Under the pieces are notes generated by a model. It made no database searches and had not been told where the DNA came from. It was given only the letters and a program-made list of their open reading frames with translations. Positions 41,501-50,008 of a stretch of 64,000 bases of DNA are shown here, in pieces. Source of the stretch: Chloroflexota bacterium (GTDB taxonomy: Bacteria > Chloroflexota > Anaerolineae > JAAEKA01); contig JAYELL010000013.1 of assembly GCA_034717495.1 (NCBI GenBank), positions 1 through 64,000 on the forward strand, written 5' to 3'. Numbering within the stretch: the first letter of the stretch is position 1; the number at the start of each line of letters is the position of its first letter. A program made the translations under genes and the position numbers.

Positions 41501-43812
41501 TTGGTCCCAGCGTTGTCAGCGCGGGTGAGTCCGTGAACTTTGGGTTCCTCGTACCCAACCTATTGCCCAACACGCTGGAAAATGCCGTCGTTGTGGCCCA
41601 GCTTCCCGAAGAGGCGAAACATGGTTTCAGTTGGCCCCGCGGCGAATACTGGGCCGATAGGCACCAGGTTGTATGGAAGCTGGGAGATGTGGCGCCGGGC
41701 GAGGAGGTTCACCTGGGCGTACAGGTGCATTATGTCTGGGGCATCGATCCTCACCAGATAACCTATTTGACCGGACTTATCGTGGCCGAAAATTTACCCA
41801 ACGATCTGCTGGACCTGGACGAGTACCTGAACTATGAAGAGGTGACGATCACCTCCTTCGATGAGTTGAGCGAGCAGGAGCTTCAGGATATTCTCGATGT
41901 CGAACCAGAGGTGAATGCCCTGTTCATTGATTCCGAGACCCAGGGGTTTGCCTACTATGGCGCTGCCAGGCTCGAACAACTCAGCGATGGAACTGAGCAG
42001 CTATCGTTACCGATGATCGACAGGGCCAAATCGGGCGAGCAGATCTTCATCCACCAGGTCGTCAGTCAGCCCTTCAGATTTCATAATCTCCCGGCCTCGG
42101 TGATCGGCGATATTTCGGACGCAAGCTTTGCGCTGGACTACCAGACCAAATGGGTGGACATACTTGACCCATTCCTTGACCCACCCGCACTGCTCGTCCC
42201 GACTGGAGAGGCCAGGTGTACGGAGTTAACATGCGGCCAGTTCAGCTTCTTTGACTGCCTGCGCAACTGCCTGATCGATAACGTTCCGGCACGCCAGTTC
42301 AGCCCCTCCTATTCAGAAGCGTGTTTCGAGTGCTATCAGCACGGCGGAGCTGCCTGCAGCACGTGCGCTGCGCATATGGAAACGCAGCGCAACGATTCAC
42401 TGAAGTACTCAACCCAGTGGTGTCAAGATATATGCACCCTTGATCCCAACAACGGCCAGTGCGACCCGGACCAGGAGACACGGGAATGCAAGACCAGCCA
42501 CGTGGTCATGGTCACACCCTGCGGCGATGATTGCAAGTTTCGTCCTCAAGACATGTACTACGAGTCATGCCACGCCGGTGAACGGTGTATCGCTGGAGTC
42601 TGTGAACCAATCGATTACCCCGATACGATCCCCATCGAGGTCTTGGTCGGAGGCGATCCCAACGCCATGTATGGGCCTATGGAAGTGACCCCTAACCAGA
42701 CCATTAGCTACGCGATCAGTTACGAGAACGTGGGTGAAGGCACGGCCTATGGGGTACATGTCGAGAGTCGGCTTCCAGAGGTGTTCGATCCGGACACGCT
42801 CCTAATTCACAATGATGGTGTCTACTTTCCCTCGACGCGTGCTTTGGTGTGGCAGGTCGGTGAGTTGGCGTCGCAGGCGGGCGGCATGGCAAGTTTCGAG
42901 GTTCAGGTTCCCTCTGACGCTATCAGCGGGACTATCATTATCGCCAATGCAACAGTCTACTTCCCCAGTGTGCCAGAAACGACGCCCACCAATGACGTGG
43001 TCACCATCGTGGGCGATGTGGTGGGGCATACGCAGCTAGTAGAGACGGTCGAAGGTACACCGGTAGCCATCACTCTCAGCGGCCACTCGCCCACGGGCAA
43101 CCCGCTGACGTATGACGTTGAGCGGCAACCGCTGAACGGCGAGTTGAGCGGCGCCCCGCCCAACCTGACCTACACCCCGGCGGACAATTTCGAGGGGCAG
43201 GATAGCCTGTCCTTCCGCGTGGATGACGGCGTAAACACCAGCCTGCCTGCCGAGGTGAGCATCCTCGTAACCACGGGCGTTGAAACCATACCCCCGGAGG
43301 TGTATGCCACCTCACCCATCAGCGGTGCAATGGATGTCCTAGTGTTCGTCAGGCCACTGTATGACAACATCTACCAGCCAACGATCCAGGCATGGTTTAC
43401 GGAGCCGATTAACGAAACCACGGTCAACACGGCCACCCTGACTATTCACGATTCCCAGGGCAACCAACTCAATGCCGACGTCGCATATGACGCAACGTCG
43501 AACCGCTCAAGCCTGTTGCTGCACGAAAGGCTCACCTGGCGCCAGATGTACACCGCTACCATGACAACTGGCGTGCATGACACATCTGGCAATCCCCTGG
43601 CCGCACCCTACGCGTGGGCCTTCACCACCAGGGCGCCCTGTTTCGACCTCGATGGCGACGGTGGCATGGACATCGTCGATATTATGGCCGTCGCCGGCCA
43701 CTGGAACATGGACGCTGTATTGTTCCCGCAGTACGATCTGAACGGTGACGACGCCATCGACGTTTTGGATATCGGCCTGGTTGCCCAGGAATGGGGTGAA
43801 CTCTGCCCGTAG
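38560..43812 (+). CDS. Giant secreted beta-helix protein with Big_5-like module and dockerin
   Basis: 1750 residues. The ATG at 38560 follows AAAGGAGAG and opens a signal peptide cleaved near LAAPQ (about 36). Residues 60-960 form repeated right-handed beta-helix units of 205-207 residues, three of them nearly identical. Then come a DUF11-like domain (about 970-1077), a Cys-rich region (about 1218-1350, more than 20 Cys), a second DUF11/CARDB-like domain, a cadherin-like domain (VEGTPVAITLSG, YTPADNFEGQDSLSFRVDDG), a Big_5/SbsA-type Ig domain (about 1574-1690, TEPINETTVNTATLTI) and a C-terminal dockerin (DLDGDGGMDIVDIMAVAGHW, DLNGDDAIDVLDIGLVAQEW). It is secreted and presumably Ca-binding. 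The ligand and the anchoring partner are unknown. Confidence 0.85.
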   Translation: MKIPMRMTLFTVNLGLLMAGIFMLGGAGLPEVTLAAPQVCVPGPHSGIITGTQQWCAADSPHLLTADVTVPAGVTLTVEANVTVQAANYVELLVEGHLAAPGTPTQPITFTSSTDSGPGQWAGMAFDGGTGHISYATVRYAGHRNYVTDAAFGAWARSNIAISNVLSGEVRLENVTISDITSTNQDMGIYVGNSNLVVTDSLFTGIGNGSVYVFPDTPLYIAGGDSEVTLSNNTFTANDTNTIVLQAGAMMNHDTTLTQQNGLDGYVLEQDFTVPPTVTLTLEPGVTFMSGHVHGEFVIEGHLEALGTPAEPITFTSLADSAPGQWTGLVFDGGTGHLRHATVRYAGQRNYVTDAAFGAWARSNIAISNVLSGEVRLENVTISDISMGPAEQEMGVYVGNSNLVVTDSLFTGIGNGSVYVFPDTPLYIAGGDSEVTLSNNTFTANDTNTIVLQAGAMMNHDTTLTQQNGLDGYVLEQDFTVPPTVTLTLEPGVTFMSGHVHGEFVIEGHLEALGTPAEPITFTSLADSAPGQWTGLVFDGGTGHLRHATVRYAGQRNYVTDAAFGHWARSNIAISNVLTGEVRLENVTISDITSTNQDMGIYVGNSNLVVTDSLFTGIGNGSYYVFPDTPLYIAGGDSDVSLINNTFTANDFNNVVLQAGAMMNHDTTLTQQNGLDGYVLEQDFTVPPTVTLTVEPGVTVKGGLESNRAELRVEGHLDAIGTPTQPITFTSFYDNAPAQWPGLVFEGSAGAGTGLLRHATVRYGGIGNSVLDSSGDYHSGSNITVSNVLTGEVRLEHVTIEEEYHWDGWHHYGDHGLYVNDGIASIASSIIEDNCDSGNDDSGIYVAGDSRVLIDDSVIQANIAPGIVVEGDVAFVRVMSSNVAGNAGDGVRNIGDATVILSGDPDEGNVIAYNQDYGANQTSLTGLIIATNNYWGDPSGPTHPGNPAGTGEPVTDRVLYDPWLTEVPSGAPPNDGLVLAFGPSVVSAGESVNFGFLVPNLLPNTLENAVVVAQLPEEAKHGFSWPRGEYWADRHQVVWKLGDVAPGEEVHLGVQVHYVWGIDPHQITYLTGLIVAENLPNDLLDLDEYLNYEEVTITSFDELSEQELQDILDVEPEVNALFIDSETQGFAYYGAARLEQLSDGTEQLSLPMIDRAKSGEQIFIHQVVSQPFRFHNLPASVIGDISDASFALDYQTKWVDILDPFLDPPALLVPTGEARCTELTCGQFSFFDCLRNCLIDNVPARQFSPSYSEACFECYQHGGAACSTCAAHMETQRNDSLKYSTQWCQDICTLDPNNGQCDPDQETRECKTSHVVMVTPCGDDCKFRPQDMYYESCHAGERCIAGVCEPIDYPDTIPIEVLVGGDPNAMYGPMEVTPNQTISYAISYENVGEGTAYGVHVESRLPEVFDPDTLLIHNDGVYFPSTRALVWQVGELASQAGGMASFEVQVPSDAISGTIIIANATVYFPSVPETTPTNDVVTIVGDVVGHTQLVETVEGTPVAITLSGHSPTGNPLTYDVERQPLNGELSGAPPNLTYTPADNFEGQDSLSFRVDDGVNTSLPAEVSILVTTGVETIPPEVYATSPISGAMDVLVFVRPLYDNIYQPTIQAWFTEPINETTVNTATLTIHDSQGNQLNADVAYDATSNRSSLLLHERLTWRQMYTATMTTGVHDTSGNPLAAPYAWAFTTRAPCFDLDGDGGMDIVDIMAVAGHWNMDAVLFPQYDLNGDDAIDVLDIGLVAQEWGELCP
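39001..40620. repeat. Near-identical in-frame tandem repeats, period 615-621 bp
   Basis: Units begin at 39001, 39616 and 40237 with the same ACCGACGCTGCCTTTGG word. The segments 39301-39633 and 39922-40254 are identical base for base, and the match extends leftward to about 39160/39781 with a single change seen (GTCTTT versus GTTTTT). The reading frame is kept; the 6-bp difference between periods adds two codons (SMGPAEQ versus STNQ). Confidence 0.9.
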
Positions 43813-43905
43813 TCATTATTGGATGCTTTTGAGCTTGTAGCCATTGCGTTATTTGATCACGCATGTGCGAAAACCTGCGGACACTACCCGTGGAGAAATC
43901 TTCTG

Positions 43906-46164
43906 ATGAAACGAACACACCTTGCTATCGGGCTATTGGTAATTGGGATACTCCTGGCAGTTCCAGCAGCGGGATTGGCAGGGAGCGCTATTCGTTCGTG
44001 GCCGGGAGATGGCAATCCCCTGCCCGCAGCGCCAAACGATGGCTGGGCCATCGAGTGCGCCGATTGCCCGCATTACTTCACGACAGGAACCGACCGCAGC
44101 CTGCAGCTGGACAGCAACAGCCATCCCCACGTCACCTACGGCAACGATTACCTCTACCACGCCTGGCACGATGGCACAACCTGGCACATCGAGGTGGCGG
44201 ACGATGCGCCCGGCGTGGGAACCTTTTCCTCGCTGGCCCTGGATGACGCCGGCTACCCCCACGTCAGTTATTACGACGACAGCAACGACGATCTCAAATA
44301 CGCCTACCAGAACGCATCCGGCTGGCACAGCGAAACCCTGGTCACCAATGGCAACCCCGGCTACTACACCTCGCTGGCCCTGGACGGCGACGGCTACCCC
44401 CACATCGCCTACGGCGACAACACCGCCAGCCACCACGGCGCCTACTATGCCTACAAAGATGCCGCCGGCTGGCACTTCGAGACGTTGCAGACTGAGCACG
44501 TGGCGTTCTACGTTTCCATAGCGCTCGGCGCGGACGGATATGCCCGAATCGCCTACCAGGACAGCTACTGGCGTTATCTCATGTTTGCCTACCGAGATGC
44601 GTCCGGCTGGCATATCGAAACCGTGGACGACGGCTCTCAGGCAGGCGCAGGCGCCTCGCTGGCCCTGGATGGCAGCGGCTATGCCCACATCTCGTATGAC
44701 AGCTCTGGGGCGCTCACTCATGCCTATCAGGATGCGTCGGGCTGGCATACCGAGCAAGTCGCGGCCAGCAGCGCCAGCGGCTCCATAGGCATCGATGGTT
44801 CAGGCTACGCGCATATCGCGGGCAGCAGCGGCGATCAACTCCGGTATTGGTATCAAGATGCGACCGGCTGGCATGGTGCGACCGTCGACAGCGGCACCAG
44901 CCAGTATTACTACTCCTATTCGCTAGCTTTGGACACGAGCGATTCCCCCCATATCATCTATGTCGATAATGGCAGCAGGGAACTAAAATACGCTATCCCG
45001 AACGGCGCCAGTTGGGACATCCAGGCCGTGGACGAGAGTGTGATGGTGGGCTGGGATGCTTCGCTGAACCTGGGGCAATCGGACTATCCCCACATCGCCT
45101 ATCACGATCCCACCTATGGCCACTATTGGGTGAAGTACGCCTATAAAGACGCAACCGGCTGGCACACGGAAGCCGTTGAAACCGGGGCCTACGCCGTGGC
45201 CCCCGCTATCGCGGTAGACGATAACGACCACCCCCATATCGGCTATTACGCCTCAGTTTCCCCGAACACATACCTCAAATATGCCCACAACGATGGTGGT
45301 GGCTGGACGATCGAGACTGTGGATTCGAGCGCGGGCCAATATGCCTCGATTATCACCGATGACAACGACTATCCGCACATCAGTTACCACGGCTCCTCTG
45401 CGCTCAAATACGCCTATCAAGACGCGAGCGGGTGGCACACCGAGGTCGTGGATGGCGCCACCGGCTCCTATTCAGCCGGGCTATACACGTCGATAGCCCT
45501 GGACGCCAACGGCTATGCCCACATCAGCTACCTTGCAGGAGGAAACGATCTCCACTACGCCTACCTGGACGCATCCGGCTGGCACACGCAAACGCTGGAA
45601 ACTGAGCACTTCGTGGGCATGAATACATCGCTGGATCTGGACGCGGCCGGCTATCCCCACATCAGCTACTACTACAGCCAGTATTGGAACGATTTCTGGA
45701 CTCTCAGATATGGCTACATGGACGCTTCCGGTTGGCACTCCGAGGATGTGGATGGCGGCAAGTATTTCTCCTCCCTTGATCTGGACAGTAGCGGCTATCC
45801 ACACATCGGCTACTACGCTGATGGCCTTCAGTACGCCTATCAAGATGCCGACGGTTGGCACATCGACGTGGTGAGCGGGGACGCAGGGAACTACGGCTCT
45901 CTGGCCCTCGCTTCGACCGGCCAGCCCAAGCTTTCCTTCTACGACGGCGTCACCAAGGACTTGAAAGTCGCGTCTCCTGGATCACCCTGCTACGATTTCA
46001 ATTTCAACGGCAGGATCGACGTGGGGGACATCGAGATCGTGGCAAGCCACTGGGGGCTGGATCCCCTGGTGTTTCCCGAATACGATTTGAACGACGATGG
46101 CGCCATCGATACCTTGGACATCACAATAATCGCCCTTCAGTGGAACCAGGTTTGTTCTGGCTGA
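43906..46164 (+). CDS. Secreted 14-repeat beta-propeller-like protein with dockerin
   Basis: 752 residues. The ATG at 43906 opens a signal peptide (KRTHLAIGLLVIGILLAVPAAGLAG). The body contains 14 copies of a roughly 47-residue unit with the core LALDxxGYPHISYYD...LKYAYQDASGWHTExV. Fourteen such units would make two seven-bladed propellers. The C-terminal 60 residues form a dockerin (CYDFNFNGRIDVGDIEIVASHW, DLNDDGAIDTLDITIIALQW). Propeller proteins of this kind bind glycans or proteins outside the cell. It stands second in a row of three dockerin genes, 93 bp after the first. No catalytic motif was seen. Confidence 0.82.
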   Translation: MKRTHLAIGLLVIGILLAVPAAGLAGSAIRSWPGDGNPLPAAPNDGWAIECADCPHYFTTGTDRSLQLDSNSHPHVTYGNDYLYHAWHDGTTWHIEVADDAPGVGTFSSLALDDAGYPHVSYYDDSNDDLKYAYQNASGWHSETLVTNGNPGYYTSLALDGDGYPHIAYGDNTASHHGAYYAYKDAAGWHFETLQTEHVAFYVSIALGADGYARIAYQDSYWRYLMFAYRDASGWHIETVDDGSQAGAGASLALDGSGYAHISYDSSGALTHAYQDASGWHTEQVAASSASGSIGIDGSGYAHIAGSSGDQLRYWYQDATGWHGATVDSGTSQYYYSYSLALDTSDSPHIIYVDNGSRELKYAIPNGASWDIQAVDESVMVGWDASLNLGQSDYPHIAYHDPTYGHYWVKYAYKDATGWHTEAVETGAYAVAPAIAVDDNDHPHIGYYASVSPNTYLKYAHNDGGGWTIETVDSSAGQYASIITDDNDYPHISYHGSSALKYAYQDASGWHTEVVDGATGSYSAGLYTSIALDANGYAHISYLAGGNDLHYAYLDASGWHTQTLETEHFVGMNTSLDLDAAGYPHISYYYSQYWNDFWTLRYGYMDASGWHSEDVDGGKYFSSLDLDSSGYPHIGYYADGLQYAYQDADGWHIDVVSGDAGNYGSLALASTGQPKLSFYDGVTKDLKVASPGSPCYDFNFNGRIDVGDIEIVASHWGLDPLVFPEYDLNDDGAIDTLDITIIALQWNQVCSG

Positions 46165-46187
46165 GGCAGATGAGGAGGCCGGAGGGA

Positions 46188-47405
46188 ATGAAGCGTCTAC
46201 GGGACTTGTTTGCTTCGGTGCTAGTACTTGCCGGGCTGGTCATCGCGCCGCCCGATGCCTGGCAAGCCTTGTCCCCCGCCCTACAAGCCCGCAGCGTCCA
46301 GCCGATCTCCCCCGCGGCCATCCACACAGCAACGGTGTTCGTGATCTCATTCCCAGGATTCGGCACTCCTCGTGACGACATCGATGCGCTGACCGCGGAG
46401 CTGATCGGCCTGTTCAAGCGCGGCAGCATGTACCACGGCTATAACGACCCCTGGACTGAGCCCTATCTGGCCTACGAGGTGTACGGAGGACTGGTCGTCG
46501 AAGACCCGGTGCTTCCCCTCGTGCTGCCTAACGGCATGGCCGATTATAGCAACATCTATGAGCGCTATGATCTCTGCCCCCTGATAGCAAGCGGAGAGGT
46601 GGACGAAGTTTGGATATGGATCGCCGGCGGCAATGGGATCGATCTGGCCCATTTCGGCGAATGGGTCACCACCGGGCCCGGCTGGCCCGGCGGCTTCTGG
46701 CCCACCCCCCAAATGGTCAACGCGCCCGACTGCGGCCAGATCGTGACGACCATGGCTTTCAACTACGAACGAGAAGTGGACGTGGCATTGGAGAGCTTTG
46801 TGCATCGCCTGGAGGGATTCTCCATGACCTACTTCCCCTGCGATTTCTATACCCACACCTGGCCCTGGACTGGCGCGCCGGCTGTATGCACGGGCCTCGT
46901 GAGCGATCGCTACGGCTACGTGGCCAGGCCCTTCGCCGGAAACAACGACGTCGGCGGTTGCGGTGACGCGCACCATCCGCCAAACATTCTCGATGATCGT
47001 GAGTACATCTACGACGATCTCACGGTCGTTCAGTCGACGTGCAGGGACTGGGGCCAGGACGGCTCGGCTCAAGTCAGCTCAGTAAACTGCACGGCCTGGC
47101 AATGCACTCATTGGGGCTATCACGTTTGGTGGATGCAAAACCTGCCGGGGTATGCTAATACCAATCGAGATCGCAATGGCGATCTGCATCCCAACTGGTG
47201 GGCATGGATATTTGGGCCGTGCTACGACTTCAATGGCAGTGGCGATGTGGGCATAGGAGATGTTCAGGCGGTGGCATCGCATTGGGGAATGGTCGCAACC
47301 TATCCCGGCTGGAATCCTCATCTGGACCTGGATCAGGATCGGGATGTCGACGTGTTCGATATCGCAACAGTGGCCGCAGAGTGGGCGCAGCGGTGTCCCA
47401 ATTGA
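46188..47405 (+). CDS. Secreted protein of unknown function with dockerin
   Basis: 405 residues. The ATG at 46188 follows GGAGG and opens a signal peptide (KRLRDLFASVLVLAGLVIAP). Residues 45-340 form one domain I do not recognise: VISFPGFGTPRDDIDALTAELIGLF, EVDEVWIWIAGGNGIDLAHFGEW, FNYEREVDVALESFVHRLEG and several conserved Cys. The layout recalls putative extracellular hydrolases, but no catalytic triad can be assigned. The last 60 residues are a dockerin (CYDFNGSGDVGIGDVQAVASHW, DLDQDRDVDVFDIATVAAEW). Third in the dockerin row. Directly behind its stop lies a fragment of a Big_5 module. Confidence 0.8.
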   Translation: MKRLRDLFASVLVLAGLVIAPPDAWQALSPALQARSVQPISPAAIHTATVFVISFPGFGTPRDDIDALTAELIGLFKRGSMYHGYNDPWTEPYLAYEVYGGLVVEDPVLPLVLPNGMADYSNIYERYDLCPLIASGEVDEVWIWIAGGNGIDLAHFGEWVTTGPGWPGGFWPTPQMVNAPDCGQIVTTMAFNYEREVDVALESFVHRLEGFSMTYFPCDFYTHTWPWTGAPAVCTGLVSDRYGYVARPFAGNNDVGGCGDAHHPPNILDDREYIYDDLTVVQSTCRDWGQDGSAQVSSVNCTAWQCTHWGYHVWWMQNLPGYANTNRDRNGDLHPNWWAWIFGPCYDFNGSGDVGIGDVQAVASHWGMVATYPGWNPHLDLDQDRDVDVFDIATVAAEWAQRCPN

Positions 47406-47468
47406 TACACGTCTGGCAATCCCATGGTCGCCCCCTACACCTGGTCCTTCACCACCCGTGTGCAAAGC
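47406..47468 (+). pseudogene. Relic of a Big_5-type module
   Basis: Directly after the TGA of the preceding dockerin gene, the frame from 47412 reads SGNPMVAPYTWSFTTRV, matching SGNPLAAPYAWAFTTRA at the end of the Big_5 domain in the giant protein (43585-43635), at protein and DNA level. Neither the rest of the module nor the expected dockerin follows. This is a scar left by recombination or decay between related genes. Confidence 0.7.
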
Positions 47469-47479
47469 CGGCCAATCCC

Positions 47480-48619
47480 CTATCCATGGCCACGCCTGCG
47501 CCTGCGGGAGTTTCCCTGGCTTCCGGTGGCTATTCCGAATTGTGTGAGCAATTGCTGCCACCCGTCATCGGGCTGTGTCTCAGTTGGCGGTGACCAGTTC
47601 TGGGCGGCGCGGACCATGGCATCCAGATTCTCCGCGGGGGTGTCCGGGGAGATTCCTCCTCCCATCGAGAGAATCATGCCTCCTCCCGGCGCTGCTCTAT
47701 CCAGGCAAACAGCCGAAAACTTGGACACGACTGCGGGGGACTGGCGCACGGCAACGTGCAGCGGTGGCACATTGCCCATCAGCGCAACGCGGTGGCCCAT
47801 TTTGGCCTTTGCCCAGGCGATATCCGTCTGGAAAGCCCAGTTGAACACGTCGAAATTGGCGTCAGCCAGTGCCTCGAAGAGATGGGGGCAGGGCGTGTCG
47901 TTGTGATAGACCCGTACCATCCCTTCAAAATGATCAAATATCCGTCTAAGGCGGGGGGCAACGAACTGCTCGTAATGGGCCAGGGATACCATGCCGACGA
48001 TGTCATCCAGCAGCATGATGCCCTCGGGCTCACGCAGTGTGTCCAGCTGGGCCTGCAACCAGGCAATGATCGTGTCGGTTACCTTGTCCAGGATCTGATG
48101 GATCAAGGCCGGTTCCTCGACGAGGCCTATCATGAGGGCAGGCAAACCCATGATCCAGCCGGCCGTGACCATGGGGCCACGGGCTGCCACCATGGGAATG
48201 TTCAGACCTTCGGCCTGTAACCGGGTTTCAGCGCGTTGATAGAGATGCAGGACCAGGGGCATCAGACCATCTTCCCTGACATTGGGCAGGGGAGCATCAG
48301 CCCAATGTCGAAGGTCGGTGACTACCGGCTCGATGGATGGTGGACGGTCGTGATGCCAGTGCATGCGGCAGCCAAAGGCCGACGGTTCGGCTGCCATGCC
48401 ATACTCCACCCAAAAGCCGGGAATCCAGGCAACCTCGGGCCAACGCGTTACCAGGCCCAGATGGGTGTCAAACCAGAGGTCGGGGTCAAGGAAATAGTCC
48501 AGGGCATGAACGCCGGCATAGCCAGTTAGCCAGGGGCTGTCGACGATAAAGGCGACTGGAACTTGCTCGACCGGTTCCAGTCTCGCCGCCTGTTTGAATC
48601 GCTGCCATGGGGTGGTCAT
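47480..48619 (-). CDS. URO-D family protein, methyltransferase-like (copy 2)
   Basis: 379 residues of the uroporphyrinogen decarboxylase superfamily, on the minus strand. It starts MTTPWQRFKQAARLEPVEQVPV and contains EGIMLLDDIVGMVSLAHYEQFVAPRLRRIFDHF, VYHNDTPCPHLFEALADANFDVFNWAF, HRVALMGNVPPLHVAV and GGMILSMGGGISPDTPAENLDAMV. The DTPCPH segment stands where copies 1 and 3 have HTCG or HACG, so the zinc site differs. The basic tail (RRRRRGHG) is unusual. The gene is divergent from the third LacI gene. The role is unknown; together with copy 3 it flanks the Opp-type transporter. Confidence 0.78.
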   Translation of the reverse strand: MTTPWQRFKQAARLEPVEQVPVAFIVDSPWLTGYAGVHALDYFLDPDLWFDTHLGLVTRWPEVAWIPGFWVEYGMAAEPSAFGCRMHWHHDRPPSIEPVVTDLRHWADAPLPNVREDGLMPLVLHLYQRAETRLQAEGLNIPMVAARGPMVTAGWIMGLPALMIGLVEEPALIHQILDKVTDTIIAWLQAQLDTLREPEGIMLLDDIVGMVSLAHYEQFVAPRLRRIFDHFEGMVRVYHNDTPCPHLFEALADANFDVFNWAFQTDIAWAKAKMGHRVALMGNVPPLHVAVRQSPAVVSKFSAVCLDRAAPGGGMILSMGGGISPDTPAENLDAMVRAAQNWSPPTETQPDDGWQQLLTQFGIATGSQGNSRRRRRGHG

Positions 48620-48746
48620 GGTTTGTTGCTCCCTGTTGAACAGTGAGAAAAAAAAAAGGGCTGTTTTGGCCGGCAGACTCCGGCATTATAGGAGAGCTGT
48701 AGCGCTGCGTCAAACCCGCGACTTGCCGGGATCTGTCAGTGCGCTC

Positions 48747-48775
48747 TTGACAAGACCGTTTTGGCAAGGTATCAT
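48747..48775 (+). promoter_or_regulatory. Sigma-70 type promoter of third LacI gene
   Basis: TTGACA at 48747-48752, 17-bp spacer, TATCAT at 48770-48775, with the operator palindrome 3 bp further on. Confidence 0.8.
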
Positions 48776-48778
48776 ATC

Positions 48779-48790
48779 GTTAGCGCTAAC
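48779..48790. promoter_or_regulatory. LacI-type operator C
   Basis: The perfect 12-bp palindrome GTTAGCGCTAAC lies directly after the -10 box, over the expected start point of the LacI transcript. The central AGCGCT is typical of LacI/GalR operators. No second copy was found in the window, so the transporter genes downstream may depend on read-through from this promoter. Confidence 0.8.
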
Positions 48791-48820
48791 AACCGGTGCA
48801 AGCCCAGGCGAAGATTTCCC

Positions 48821-49909
48821 ATGTCCAGTCGTGTCACGATGGCCGATGTTGCCAAAGAGTCTGGCGTCTCCTTGATGACAGTGTCCCGAGTCGTCAACAA
48901 CAAGGGAGATGTCAGCGAAGAGACGCGTCGGCGGGTAATGGAAGTCATAGAGAGGCTGGATTTCCGGCCCAGTGGCATTGCCCGTGGCCTGGCAACCAGG
49001 CGCACCGGCACAGTGGGTCTGGTGGTTCCCGACGTCTCCAACCCCTTTTTTTCCACGGTTGCCCGAGGCGTTGAACGGGAAGCCGATGCCAACGATTACA
49101 GCGTTTTCCTCTGCAACAGCGACGAGGATCCGCAACAGGAAATCGCTCATCTCAAATCACTGGAGGAGAACCGGGTCGACGGTGTGATCATCTGCAGTTC
49201 GCGCCTCCATGCCGAGGACCTCACGAGCTTGCTCCACCGATACGCAGCAGCTGTCCTGGTCAATCGGCGGCTCGATCAGCATCGAGTCAGCACGGTGATA
49301 TGCGATGACGGCGCCGGTGGTCAATTGGCAACGCAATTCCTGTTGGAAAGCGGTCATCGTGCTATCGGTTTTGTGGCTGGACCGCGCGCTTCCTATAGCG
49401 GGCGATCCAGAGTTCAAGGGTATCGGGAGGCGATGGCTTCTGCCGGCATAACCCCCGAAAACTCGTGGATTCGATACTGCCCACCGATGGTGGAGGAAGG
49501 ACGTGAAGCATCCCTTGTTCTGTTGGCCGAGGTGCCCGAACTGACCGCTCTGTTTTGCTACAACGATCTGGTCGCGGTTGGCGCTCTGCAAGCCTGCGCG
49601 GCATTGGGTTACGACGTTCCAGATCGCATCGCTATCATCGGGTTCGACGATATTGCGTTGGCTGCGCTGGTAGACCCACCCCTGACGACCTGCCATGTAC
49701 CTCGTCTGGAGATGGGTACCAGGGCATTTACACTGCTGCTGGACCAGATCAATGGCTGTACCGGTGGTTGCACTGAAGTACTGCTGCAACCCCGGCTCGT
49801 CATTCGGTCCAGTGCACCACTTCCGGATGGATCATCGCGCTCGACTTCCCTGCTGCAAACCACCCGGCCGGCATATCCAACTGCAGATTCACAGAGGAGG
49901 CTTTTATAA
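48821..49909 (+). CDS. LacI-family transcriptional regulator
   Basis: 362 residues. The HTH is VTMADVAKESGVSLMTVSRVVNNKGDVS, the hinge LDFRPSGIARGLATRRTG, and the sensor domain ends DDIALAALVDPPLTTCHVPRLEMG. The ATG at 48821 is chosen because an upstream in-frame GTG-like start at 48761 lies inside the promoter. The last residues (SQRRLL) are encoded by an AGAGGAGG that looks like a ribosome site for a tiny 8-codon frame at 49911-49937. The gene likely represses itself and the Opp-type transporter that starts 100 bp downstream. Confidence 0.87.
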   Translation: MSSRVTMADVAKESGVSLMTVSRVVNNKGDVSEETRRRVMEVIERLDFRPSGIARGLATRRTGTVGLVVPDVSNPFFSTVARGVEREADANDYSVFLCNSDEDPQQEIAHLKSLEENRVDGVIICSSRLHAEDLTSLLHRYAAAVLVNRRLDQHRVSTVICDDGAGGQLATQFLLESGHRAIGFVAGPRASYSGRSRVQGYREAMASAGITPENSWIRYCPPMVEEGREASLVLLAEVPELTALFCYNDLVAVGALQACAALGYDVPDRIAIIGFDDIALAALVDPPLTTCHVPRLEMGTRAFTLLLDQINGCTGGCTEVLLQPRLVIRSSAPLPDGSSRSTSLLQTTRPAYPTADSQRRLL

Positions 49910-50008
49910 AGTGAGTTTCAAAGAAATCCAGCGTTAGTTTTTCCAAAGTCGTGGTCTTCGCCTTGGCAACGATGCCAGGGCCTAATAAAACTCTGAGGAG
50001 GAGTTCCC

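Noticed and set aside
45855-46187. Long N-terminal extension of the third dockerin protein
   Set aside because: The extra residues are a frame-shifted shadow of the propeller gene; a signal peptide with a good ribosome site begins at 46188.
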